Shown here piece by piece: positions 41,468-49,555 of a stretch of DNA of 64,000 bases (its first letter is position 1; the number at the start of each line of letters is the position of its first letter). Made by a program: the position numbers and the translations under genes. Location of the stretch: the NCBI GenBank assembly GCA_964392305.1, contig CAYMPV010000025.1:1-64000 (forward strand). The letters are read 5' to 3'. The notes below the pieces were generated by a model, which saw nothing but the letters and a program-made list of their open reading frames with translations, was not told the origin of the DNA and searched no databases. The DNA is from JACKIC01 sp964392305. Lineage in GTDB: Bacteria > Planctomycetota > UBA1135 > UBA2386.

Positions 41468-43288
41468 CTACTGGCCCGCCGCGAGCGGCGTGTGGACCGA
41501 CACCTGCTTGCTCTTGGCGTCGAAGCGGTGCACACGACCGAGCCAGTCGCCGCCGAAGACGACGTTGTCGCCGCCGAACGCCACCGCATAGAGCCATTCG
41601 CCCAACGCCTTCGAGGTCGCGATCGGCTTGCCGGCGCGTGTGAGCACGCTGATGCAGCCGTCCTGTCCAACGCTCGCGAGTTTGTCTTCCGCACCGAACG
41701 CGACGGCGGTGGCCTCACCGCGATGGGCGTTGTGTTTCCACAGCTCCTTGCCGGCCGAGATGTCGAAGCCGCGCACCGTGCCGTCGGCGCAGGCCGCGAC
41801 CAGCAACCGGCCGTCGGCGGCGAAGGCGAGACCGTTCACGGCGCCGGCCCTGCAGGGCAGCGTCGAACCGAGCCGCCCGCCGTCGACCTCCCACAAGGAG
41901 ATGGCGCCGGCGCGATCGCCGGCGGCGAGCAACGCGCCGTCGGGCGAGAACTGCAGGGTGAGCACGTAGTCGTCGTGGGCGCCCGCGAACAGTTCGGCGC
42001 CGTCGCGTTGACGCAGTACCCGTGCGCGTTTGCCGGCGCCGCCCAGCGCCACCAGGTCGCGGCGGGCGTGCACCGCCACGGCGAGCGGCACGTCGCGTTC
42101 GGCCCCGAAGGCACCCAACTGTCTGCCGGTGCGCACGTCGTAGACGATCGCGACACCGCTGCGTCCCGGCTCGCCACAGCCGACCGCGAGCTGGCTGCCG
42201 TCGGCGGCGAAGTTCACGCATTCGACCGCTGGCTGCGGACACGGCAGGATGCCGAGCGGTTCCATCTCGCCGTCGAACAGCAGCACCTGTTGCAGCCCGG
42301 GCATCGCCATCAAGCTGGCGGTGGGACTGCGGGCGAGGCTCTTGACCGCGGCGGGACGCGCGCCCGTGTGCAGCGGCAGCGGTGGCAGTTCCTCGGGCAG
42401 GACTCCCGCCGGCAAGGCCATCGGCGCTGCCGGCGCTTCGGCTTTCGTCGCGGCGCTGGCGCGCACGAACGCGCGCGCGCTGGCTTCGTCTTCGCAGGCG
42501 CCCTGCTCGATCCACGTGCGCAGCAGCTGCAGTTCTTCCTTCGCCAACGGGTCTTCACCCTTGGGCATGAACGGGCGTTCCTGTTGCGCGATCATCAGCC
42601 ACAGGCGGCTGTGCTCGGGGTCGCCGGGTACCAGCGTTCGCCCCGAACCGCCGCCGTCGCGGATCGCGGCGAACGTGGTGACGTCGAGGCCGCCCTTCTT
42701 CTCGCCGGGCTCGTGGCAACTCGAGCAGCGATCCTGCAGCAGGCGTTCGACGCGGCCGCGCCAGAACACGAGCGCCTCGCCGGATGATGCCTCGGCGAGC
42801 ATGGCGACGGGGGTGGGGCCGGGTGGGGCATCGTCCTTGCCGCCGGTCTTGTCGCCCGCGGGGGCAGGCTTCGCGTTCTCCTTCGCCTTCTCCTTCTCCT
42901 TCTCCTTCTCCTTCGCCGGCGGTGTCGCCGGCGTGGTGGCTTTCGATTGCACCGCCGCCGCCGAAGGCGCTGCCAGCAACTTCTGCAACTGCTCGAGCCG
43001 CACGATCTCCGCCCGCACCGTCGCGGCGGCCGCATCGGCTGCCGTCGCCTGCGCCTGCAGCTTCGCGGCCTGCGCGCGCAGGTTGGCCGCCTGCTCGTCG
43101 GCAGCCTTCGCCTGTTGCTCGAGCGCTGCCTTACGTTGGGCCCACGCGGCGGCGTCGAGCTTGCCGAGTTGCTGCAGCAGCTCCTGCAGACGTTCGCCGG
43201 GCTTGGGTGCCGGTGCCGGCTCCTGGGCCGGGGCGAAGGTCGCCAGCGCGGTGACGAGCAGCGAGAACACGAGGAGTCGGCAGCGCAT
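41468..43288 (-). CDS. Planctomycete-type cytochrome c with WD40-like propeller
   Basis: 606 residues, signal peptide ending at FAPAQ. Order: coiled coil (about 30-105, Ala/Gln/Lys-rich); low-complexity Lys-Glu linker (about 126-140) from a hexanucleotide repeat; PSC1-type cytochrome domain with C188-S-S-C191-H192 and a distal PFMPKGEDPL loop carrying the likely Met ligand; then a WD40-like beta propeller (about 330-606; DDYVLTLQFSPDGALLAAG, AVNGLAFAADGRLLVAACADG). It is the last gene of the DUF1501-PPC-DUF1549/1553-cytochrome operon, 2 nt after the DUF1553 stop. Probably a periplasmic electron carrier or scaffold. Confidence 0.9.
   Translation of the reverse strand: MRCRLLVFSLLVTALATFAPAQEPAPAPKPGERLQELLQQLGKLDAAAWAQRKAALEQQAKAADEQAANLRAQAAKLQAQATAADAAAATVRAEIVRLEQLQKLLAAPSAAAVQSKATTPATPPAKEKEKEKEKAKENAKPAPAGDKTGGKDDAPPGPTPVAMLAEASSGEALVFWRGRVERLLQDRCSSCHEPGEKKGGLDVTTFAAIRDGGGSGRTLVPGDPEHSRLWLMIAQQERPFMPKGEDPLAKEELQLLRTWIEQGACEDEASARAFVRASAATKAEAPAAPMALPAGVLPEELPPLPLHTGARPAAVKSLARSPTASLMAMPGLQQVLLFDGEMEPLGILPCPQPAVECVNFAADGSQLAVGCGEPGRSGVAIVYDVRTGRQLGAFGAERDVPLAVAVHARRDLVALGGAGKRARVLRQRDGAELFAGAHDDYVLTLQFSPDGALLAAGDRAGAISLWEVDGGRLGSTLPCRAGAVNGLAFAADGRLLVAACADGTVRGFDISAGKELWKHNAHRGEATAVAFGAEDKLASVGQDGCISVLTRAGKPIATSKALGEWLYAVAFGGDNVVFGGDWLGRVHRFDAKSKQVSVHTPLAAGQ
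42876..42917. repeat. Hexanucleotide (TTCTCC) tandem repeat, 7 units
   Basis: Seven 6-bp units, two with TTCGCC, forming a pyrimidine-rich tract that encodes a Lys-Glu linker in the cytochrome protein. Changes in copy number would keep the frame. Confidence 0.7.
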
Positions 43289-43290
43289 GG

Positions 43291-45708
43291 TCAGTGTTGG
43301 AACAGGAACTCTTTGCTGTTGAGCATGGCCCAGTAGATGTCCTGCCACGCCGCGAGCCGCGCCTTGTCGTCCTCGGCGGTGCGAACGGGCTCGAGCAGGG
43401 TGTCCTGTTCGGCGGCGCTCGGTCGGCGACTGAGGGCCAGCAAGAACAGGTCGTCGAGCATGGCTTCGGGCGCCTGCGCCGCGGCGAGCGCGCGCCGCAA
43501 TCGCCCTTGGGGCGCCGCGATCTTCTGCGCGAGCGTCTCGCCGTTGATCAGATGCAGCGTCTGGCCGAGTGTCGGTTCGGCGCGGCGATCGCAGGTGCAC
43601 GAACCCTCGCGCTCGGGCCGTCCGAACAGATCGAGGAAGCGTTGGTTGGTGCGGCCCGAGGCGATCTCGGTGGCGCTGCCGCCCAGCGGCACACCGGGGT
43701 GCTTGGTGGGCACACCGGTGACACGGTCGATGGCGTCGAGCAGTGGTTCGGCGGCCAGTCGGCGCACGTTGGCGCTCGCGAACAGCGCCGGTGGGGTCGG
43801 CTCATGGCTGGCGGCCGACTGGTAGGTGCGGCTGTTGCAGATCACCGCGACCACCGGCCGCACGTCGAACTGCCGTTCGATCAGCAGGTCGGCGAGTTGC
43901 TGCAGCAGTTCGGGGTGCGACGGCGGGTTGCTGATGCGCACGTCGTCGGGCGGCTCGACCAGGCCGCGACCGAGCAGCGCGGCCCACAGGCGGTTGACGA
44001 CGTTGCGCGCGAAGGCGGGTTCGCGGATCAGCCAGTCGGCGAGCACGGCGCGACGATCGACGCCGGCGGGCACTTCGGCGGCGCCGCCGCCGAGGAAACG
44101 CGGGTTCGCGACCTGGTTGTCGCGCTTGTTGCGGACCTCACCGCGACCGCGGTTCCACAGCACCCATTCCTGGCCGTCTTCACCGCGCTTGCGGGCGAGC
44201 TGGCCGAAGAACGCGGCGAAGCCGTAGTAGTCGTCCATCGTCCAGTTCTCGAACGGATGGTTGTGGCACTGCGCGCATTGCATGCGCACGCCGAGCAGCG
44301 TCTGCGCCGTGTGTTCGGCCAGCAGTTGCGGCTGATCCGCCGCGAGCCAGAAGTTCGCCGGCGCCGACGCGAACGACGCCCCGTCGCTGGTCAGCATCTC
44401 GCGCACCACCTGGTCGAGCGGGCGATGCGCGCGGAACTGTTCGCGCAGCCAGGCGGCGAACAGTGCGGCGCCCTTGGTCTCCATCAGCCGGCTGTCGACC
44501 CGCAGCACCTCGGCCCAGGCCATCGCCTGCACCTGCGCGAACTCGGGCCGCTGCAACAGCGCTTCGATCCAGCGCGCCCGCTTGTCGGGGGCGCCATCGG
44601 CGACGAAGGCGGCGGCAGCAGCCGGGTCCGGCAGCTGGCCGGTGAGATCGAGGCTGACGCGGCGCACGAACTGTTCGTCGCTGCAGATCCCGGTGGGCAC
44701 CACGCGCGCGCGCTGCAGCTTGTCGTGGATGGCGCGGTCGACGAGGTTGGTCGCCGGGGACAGCGGCCACGTGAACGGGGCGTCCTCGGTCAGCACGAGG
44801 ATCTGGGCCGTGATCGCCTGTCCGCCGAAGCGCGCCAGCAGCGCGGCCTCGCCGGCAGCCTGGGCATGGGCGTCGCCGTTTCCGGTCACGGTCACGGCAC
44901 CGTCGTTGCCGGAACTCCACAGCGTGAGGTCGGTGACGTCGCGGTCGCTGCCGTCGGCGTAACGGGCCAGCACCTGCATCGTCAGGTGCGAGCCCGCGGT
45001 CAGCACGGCGGTCGGTGGCAGGATCTCGATGGCCTGCAGCGCGGGTGCGGCCCGGCGGTCGTCGGTGGCGCCGGCCGCGATCCAGTCGCGCAGGATGCTG
45101 CGCATCGGACCATCGGCCGCCAACCTGCGGCCGCCGCGGTGAGGCACCAGGCCGCCGCCCTTCTGCAGGATCAGGCTCTGGTCGGGTTGGGCAGCATCGA
45201 TGCGTCGGCCGCGCAGCTGACGGGTCAGCGCGAAGTGGTCGTGCGCCGGATCGAACGCGAACAGCGACAGCCCGAAACCGTTCTTGCCGACCGCGGCGCC
45301 GTGACAGCTGCCGGCATTGCAGCCCGAGCGCGTCAGGATCGGCAGCACCTCGTTGGTGAAGCTGACCGGCGGCGGTTCCTTGGCGTGCGCGACGTGCACG
45401 GCGACGCGCGTGTTCAGGTCGTCGACGGTGGCGATCAGCATCGCCTCCCCGCCGATGTTCGTTGTCAGCCGCGGCGTCGGCTCGAACTGCAGCGCTGCGG
45501 CGTCACCATCGAGTTGCCAGCGGGTGCGCGCCGTGAGGTCGACGGTGACCCCGCTCGCGGTGATGCCGGTGACCACCACACGCTGCTGGTCGCGAGCGGA
45601 GTCGAGTGACACGCGCGGCGGATGCACGTGCAGCTCGGTGAACTGCTGGGCAGCGGCTGAGCCGACCGCGGCGAACAGCATGACGACCATGGGCGTGCAC
45701 TGACTCAT
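43291..45708 (-). CDS. DUF1549/DUF1553 protein with N-terminal Ig-like domain and haem-type cysteines
   Basis: 805 residues with a signal peptide (cleavage near SAAAQ). A bacterial Ig-like start (about 25-110) precedes the planctomycetal cytochrome-like segment FTNEVLPILTRSGC130-NAGSC135-H136-G with NGFGLSLFAFDP. The DUF1549 domain (about 330-530) contains the hallmark CAQCHNHPFENW (about 477-488), and DUF1553 (about 555-800) holds NRLWAALLGRGLVEPPDD and ALSRRP. These proteins are always paired with DUF1501 genes and thought to act in extracytoplasmic redox or polymer handling; biochemistry unproven. The stop is 2 nt before the next start; its start is 4 bp before the upstream stop. Confidence 0.93.
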   Translation of the reverse strand: MSQCTPMVVMLFAAVGSAAAQQFTELHVHPPRVSLDSARDQQRVVVTGITASGVTVDLTARTRWQLDGDAAALQFEPTPRLTTNIGGEAMLIATVDDLNTRVAVHVAHAKEPPPVSFTNEVLPILTRSGCNAGSCHGAAVGKNGFGLSLFAFDPAHDHFALTRQLRGRRIDAAQPDQSLILQKGGGLVPHRGGRRLAADGPMRSILRDWIAAGATDDRRAAPALQAIEILPPTAVLTAGSHLTMQVLARYADGSDRDVTDLTLWSSGNDGAVTVTGNGDAHAQAAGEAALLARFGGQAITAQILVLTEDAPFTWPLSPATNLVDRAIHDKLQRARVVPTGICSDEQFVRRVSLDLTGQLPDPAAAAAFVADGAPDKRARWIEALLQRPEFAQVQAMAWAEVLRVDSRLMETKGAALFAAWLREQFRAHRPLDQVVREMLTSDGASFASAPANFWLAADQPQLLAEHTAQTLLGVRMQCAQCHNHPFENWTMDDYYGFAAFFGQLARKRGEDGQEWVLWNRGRGEVRNKRDNQVANPRFLGGGAAEVPAGVDRRAVLADWLIREPAFARNVVNRLWAALLGRGLVEPPDDVRISNPPSHPELLQQLADLLIERQFDVRPVVAVICNSRTYQSAASHEPTPPALFASANVRRLAAEPLLDAIDRVTGVPTKHPGVPLGGSATEIASGRTNQRFLDLFGRPEREGSCTCDRRAEPTLGQTLHLINGETLAQKIAAPQGRLRRALAAAQAPEAMLDDLFLLALSRRPSAAEQDTLLEPVRTAEDDKARLAAWQDIYWAMLNSKEFLFQH

Positions 45709-48041
45709 CGCGTGCCTTTGCTGTCGGTGGTGGTGGTCAGCGGCGCATCGATGCGCAGTTCCCCGCCCGAGAAACGGTGCACCAGCGGGCCGTGTTCACC
45801 GGGGATCAGCAGTTCGAGCACGATGCTGCGGTGGCGACCGCACAGGGCGTCGGCGGCGATGGCCAGCTCGAAGCTCACCTCGGCGGCATCGGCAGCGACG
45901 TCGATCGGCGCGGCTGTGACTCCGCGCGGCAGCGCCAGCAGACGTGCCTGGTAGGCGGCGATGGGCTGTGGCCCCGGCGTGAGGCCGACGCGCAGCGACA
46001 CGGCCTTGCCCTGTTCGGTGCGCGCCTTGCCGAGTTGCCCGCGCACCAACGGGTCGATCACCGTCACGTCGATGTGCGGCAAGGCCAGCTGCTGGTAACC
46101 GCCGTCGACCCTCGTGCTCGCGACCAGCGCGCAGGGAAACGTGCCGAGCGGTGCGTTCGCCGACGCCTCGAGCGTCAACTTCGTCTCGGTCGCGCCTGCT
46201 GCGCAGGTGGCCTGCCCGGCGCTGAGCCCCGGCGGCGTGTACAACGCCCGCACGCGCACTGCTCCCGCGAAGCCATCGCCGCGCTTCAGCCCGAGCGGCA
46301 GCAACAGCGGCGCACCACGCACGATCGGCAGCGGCGGCGGCACGACCTGCACCGAGAACTGCGCCGGATCGGTGACCGCGATCGGCAGTCCGCGAAGGGT
46401 CGTCTGCAGCTGCGGGAAGTTGTTGCGACCGACGACCAGGCTGATGGTCTGCTGGAAATCCAGCGGCGTCGGCGGGTCACCAGAGGCGGCGAACTGCAGC
46501 AACGTGGCGTCGAGCGGCGCGTCGGCTGCGGCACGCAGCAACAGCGGCACGAGGTTGCTGCCCGGTGCGCGCGACCCGAACTCGGCTGTGACGCCGGGCG
46601 GCAGGTCCTTGGCCAGCAGTCGGGCGGCCGCGTCGAGGTTGGTGGTCTGCAGCAGGGCAGCGCCGGCACCGCCGCGTGGGATCAACACGATCGGCTCTTC
46701 CTGCCGGTTGACGACCATCGTCAAACGGGTCTGCGTCTCGCGTGGGCTGATCAGGAGGCGGAAGAAGTGATCCGGCGACCCGCCGCCGAGCAGATCACTG
46801 ACGACGGCCAGGTAATCGCCGTCCGCCGGCGGATCGAAACGCAGCGCGCTGTCGGCCGAGTTGGCGTCGTCGTTGCTGGTCACGAACCGTCCCGCGGCGG
46901 TGCGGATCGTCAGCACCGGATCCAGAGGCGACCGCAGCTGCCGCGCAATCACCTGCAGTTCGAGGCTCTTGCCCTTCTTGGCAGCGAACCGGAACGTCGC
47001 GCGGGCACCGGGTGCCGCGACCACGCCGTGCATGGCGCCGGGCACCACGAGAGGAACCACACCGTCGCCATCGGCGGCGCCGGTGCAGTTGGGCGGACCG
47101 CCGACGGCGAGCCAGATCGGCGTCGGTGCGAATTGGCCCATGACCTCGGGGAACCAGGCGAACACGCCGTCGGCGTCGTCGGGCAGACGCACCGTCGCGC
47201 GCGTTCCGGCGGGAACGGCGCCGAGCAGTTCGACCTGCAGCGTCTCGCCGCGCTGACCGCCGCAGGGCAGCGCACCGATCGGGCGCGGCACGTGGCCCAG
47301 ATGCAGGCGGTACGGGCTGACCGTGGTATCGCCTGGCACCGCCGTTCGCACACGCACCTCGCAGCGGGTTGCGGCAGCGACCTGGAAGTGCAACCACGGG
47401 TCCTTGCGCCCGAGCGCCGTGTCGTCGGCACAGGCCAGCACGCGGCCTTCGGCGTCGACCACTTCGAGGTGCAGATCGGTCGCGCGGCCAAGGCGCATCG
47501 ATTCGACTTCGCACACGGTGTCGGTGTCGGCGGGAACGTCGATCAGGTAGCTGTCGACCCGTTCGGCGCGCAGTTCGCCGTCGATCGTCGTGCCCAGGGC
47601 CACCAACTGCGGCGTCTTGCCGGGCGGCGCGGCGCGTTCTTCGGGCAGCGCCCCGACGGTGAACAACACCAGGTTCGACAGGCCGGCGCCGGTCTGCAGC
47701 CGCAGCGGATGCGCGCCCAGCGGGCACGCTGCGTCGAGCCGCAGCGTGACGTTGCAGCGGTCGGGCTTTTCGCCTTGCGCGCTGCTCACGACGGTGATGC
47801 CCGGTCGCGTCAGCAGCAGCCCGCGCGGGTCGCCGAGGTAGCCGCCGCGGAACTGCACGACGACCTCGGTGCCGCGCTGCCCGCCGCAGGGCACCAATGC
47901 GTCGATCCGCGGCGCGGCCGGTGGATCTGCTGGCAATTCGGCGGACCATTCGGCGGACCATTCGCCGGACCATTCGGCTGGCCATTCGGCTGGCAGTGCC
48001 GACAACGTCGCGGCGAACAGGCCCGCGAGCACGGCGTTCAC
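45705..48041 (-). CDS. Exported PPC-domain (bacterial pre-peptidase C-terminal) protein with N-terminal EW repeats
   Basis: 778 residues with a GTG start overlapping the DUF1501 stop (GTGA). A short hydrophobic signal is followed at about 17-36 by five degenerate PAEW/SGEW/SAEW units from a 12-bp DNA repeat. IPT/TIG-like segments (PCGGQRGTEVVVQFRG; PCGGQRGETLQVELLG) lie near 50 and 255, each followed by a PPC-like beta domain (DSYLIDVPADTDTVCEVES; near 395-450 ADGDYLAVVSDLLGGG). The family sits beside DUF1501/DUF1553 in planctomycetes. Exported; binding or scaffold role inferred. Confidence 0.85.
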   Translation of the reverse strand: MNAVLAGLFAATLSALPAEWPAEWSGEWSAEWSAELPADPPAAPRIDALVPCGGQRGTEVVVQFRGGYLGDPRGLLLTRPGITVVSSAQGEKPDRCNVTLRLDAACPLGAHPLRLQTGAGLSNLVLFTVGALPEERAAPPGKTPQLVALGTTIDGELRAERVDSYLIDVPADTDTVCEVESMRLGRATDLHLEVVDAEGRVLACADDTALGRKDPWLHFQVAAATRCEVRVRTAVPGDTTVSPYRLHLGHVPRPIGALPCGGQRGETLQVELLGAVPAGTRATVRLPDDADGVFAWFPEVMGQFAPTPIWLAVGGPPNCTGAADGDGVVPLVVPGAMHGVVAAPGARATFRFAAKKGKSLELQVIARQLRSPLDPVLTIRTAAGRFVTSNDDANSADSALRFDPPADGDYLAVVSDLLGGGSPDHFFRLLISPRETQTRLTMVVNRQEEPIVLIPRGGAGAALLQTTNLDAAARLLAKDLPPGVTAEFGSRAPGSNLVPLLLRAAADAPLDATLLQFAASGDPPTPLDFQQTISLVVGRNNFPQLQTTLRGLPIAVTDPAQFSVQVVPPPLPIVRGAPLLLPLGLKRGDGFAGAVRVRALYTPPGLSAGQATCAAGATETKLTLEASANAPLGTFPCALVASTRVDGGYQQLALPHIDVTVIDPLVRGQLGKARTEQGKAVSLRVGLTPGPQPIAAYQARLLALPRGVTAAPIDVAADAAEVSFELAIAADALCGRHRSIVLELLIPGEHGPLVHRFSGGELRIDAPLTTTTDSKGTR
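47936..47995. repeat. 12-bp tandem repeat, 5 units, in the PPC-domain gene
   Basis: Five units of ATTCGGCGGACC-like sequence with 0-3 differences. Translated on the minus strand they give the PAEW/SGEW/SAEW units right after the signal peptide core. In-frame expansion or contraction is possible. Confidence 0.8.
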
Positions 48042-49318
48042 GCCAGCACCTCGGTGAGCACGCGGCCGTCGCGCACGAGGTGGATCGGGCGCCCGCCCGG
48101 CGCGAGCAGCTGCTTCTCGACGTCGATGCCGAGCGCTGTGAACACCGTCGCGGCGAGGTCGGCGGGGTGCACCGGTTCACTGGCCGGTTCGGCGCCGTTG
48201 TTGTCGCTGCTGCCGAACACGATGCCGCGTTTGCAGCCGCCGCCGGCGAGCACGACGCTGAACACCCGCGGCCAATGGTCCCGGCCGCCGTCGCCGTTCA
48301 GGCGCGGGGTGCGTCCGAACTCCGACGTCACCATCACCAGCGTGCGATCGAGTTGCCCCAGCTCGTCGAGTTCGGCGACGAGGGCGGCGAGCGCCTGATC
48401 GAGCTCGGCGAGGCGCGGGGGCAACGCGGTGTTGATGCCGGCGTGGTGGTCGTAGCCGCCGCTGCCGACGACGGCGTAACGCACGCCGCCTTGGACCAGG
48501 CGCCGCGCCAGCAGGCAGCCCATGCCGAGCGCGTGTTTGCCGTAGCGGTCCTTGGTGGCGGCGGGTTCGGCGGCGATCTCGAACGCGGCGCGCGCGGTCG
48601 GCGACTCGATCAGCGCCCAGGCCTGCTCGTAGTACTCCTTGACCGCGACCACCGCATCGGCGTGCACGGTCCCGGTGAAGGTCGCGTCCATCGCGGCGAG
48701 CAGGTTCCTTCTGCGGCTCCTTCTGGCCGCGTCGACTTCCTTGGTCGCGGCGAGATCCTGCACCCTGAAGTTGTTGGCCGCGGGATTGCCGCCGACGGCG
48801 AACGGCGCGAACGCGGTGCTCAGGTAACCGGTGCCGAGCCATCGGTTCTGCGCCGAGGGGATGCACACATAGGGCGGCAGGTCGTTGCGGCCGCCGAACT
48901 CGTGGGCGACGACCGCACCCAGGCTCGGGTAGATCACCGCGGGGCTCGGTTGGTAGCCGGTCAGCACGCTGTGCTGGCCGCGGTCGTGGTCGGCTTCGGT
49001 GTGCGCGAACGAGCGCAGCAGCACCAGCCGGTCGGCGATCGCGGCGGTGCGCGGCAACAGCGCGCTGAGCGGCTCGCCGTCGAGCTTGGAGCGCACCGTT
49101 CCGAACGGGCCACGCACTTCGACCGGCGCGTCTGGTTTGGGGTCGAAGCTGTCGATGTGGCTGAGGCCACCCTCGAGGTGGATGTGGATCACCGCGTCGG
49201 CGCGTGGCGCCAGGCGCGGCGCGCCGCCAGCCGCAGGGAGCCGCAGCGGCAAGGCGCTGAGCCCCAAGGTCGCGAGGGTGCTCTGCCGAAGGAAGTCGCG
49301 GCGACTCTGATCTTGCAT
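48038..49318 (-). CDS. DUF1501-family Tat-exported protein
   Basis: 426 residues from the ATG at 49318, chosen because it places a twin-arginine signal at once (SRRDFLRQSTLATLG). The body is the DUF1501 alkaline-phosphatase-like fold: IHIHLEGGLSHIDSFDPKPD (about 43-62, the metal-site motif), SEFGRTPRLNGDGGRDHWP (about 332-350) with the usual His after D, and GSSDNNG. The family is probably a metal-dependent hydrolase or sulfatase-like enzyme folded before export; no substrate known. First gene of the four-gene operon running to 41468, and overlapping the PPC gene by 4 bp. Confidence 0.95.
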   Translation of the reverse strand: MQDQSRRDFLRQSTLATLGLSALPLRLPAAGGAPRLAPRADAVIHIHLEGGLSHIDSFDPKPDAPVEVRGPFGTVRSKLDGEPLSALLPRTAAIADRLVLLRSFAHTEADHDRGQHSVLTGYQPSPAVIYPSLGAVVAHEFGGRNDLPPYVCIPSAQNRWLGTGYLSTAFAPFAVGGNPAANNFRVQDLAATKEVDAARRSRRRNLLAAMDATFTGTVHADAVVAVKEYYEQAWALIESPTARAAFEIAAEPAATKDRYGKHALGMGCLLARRLVQGGVRYAVVGSGGYDHHAGINTALPPRLAELDQALAALVAELDELGQLDRTLVMVTSEFGRTPRLNGDGGRDHWPRVFSVVLAGGGCKRGIVFGSSDNNGAEPASEPVHPADLAATVFTALGIDVEKQLLAPGGRPIHLVRDGRVLTEVLA

Positions 49319-49350
49319 GGTGCGGTTCCAGCTCGGGACGTGGCCCGCGC

Positions 49351-49356
49351 AGCATA
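49351..49356 (-). promoter_or_regulatory. Putative -10 hexamer TATGCT for the DUF1501 operon
   Basis: TT-TATGCT on the minus strand lies 32 nt before the ATG at 49318, in the 237-bp divergent spacer. A 6-bp hairpin (CACGGG / CCCGTG, 49359-49376) lies just upstream of it. Confidence 0.35.
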
Positions 49357-49475
49357 AGCACGGGGCTTCGCCCGTGGGCAATCGCACCGGAGTCCTCGCC
49401 ATCCCGCGGTCGGGCTACGCAGAGGTTGTGCTGGCGTTGGGACATGCGGCTCATGGTCGTCGCGCCTCCTGGGTC

Positions 49476-49481
49476 TACCTT
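49476..49481 (+). promoter_or_regulatory. Putative -10 hexamer TACCTT for the five-haem cytochrome gene
   Basis: TACCTT on the plus strand lies 74 nt before the ATG at 49556; a longer leader than most genes here. Confidence 0.25.
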
Positions 49482-49555
49482 GCCATTGCGGTCGCGCGTC
49501 GTGGCCGGACTCTGCTGTCGAGCCGCAACTGCAGCGCGTGCCGCCGGAGTCGCTC

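Noticed and set aside
45777..48398. Long plus-strand open frame opposite the PPC-domain gene
   Set aside because: Shadow of the minus-strand gene; composition is Arg/Gln/His-rich with no motif, signal or ribosome site.
49359..49376. 6-bp hairpin in the divergent spacer before the DUF1501 operon
   Set aside because: Too short to separate from chance at this G+C; noted only in the promoter entry.
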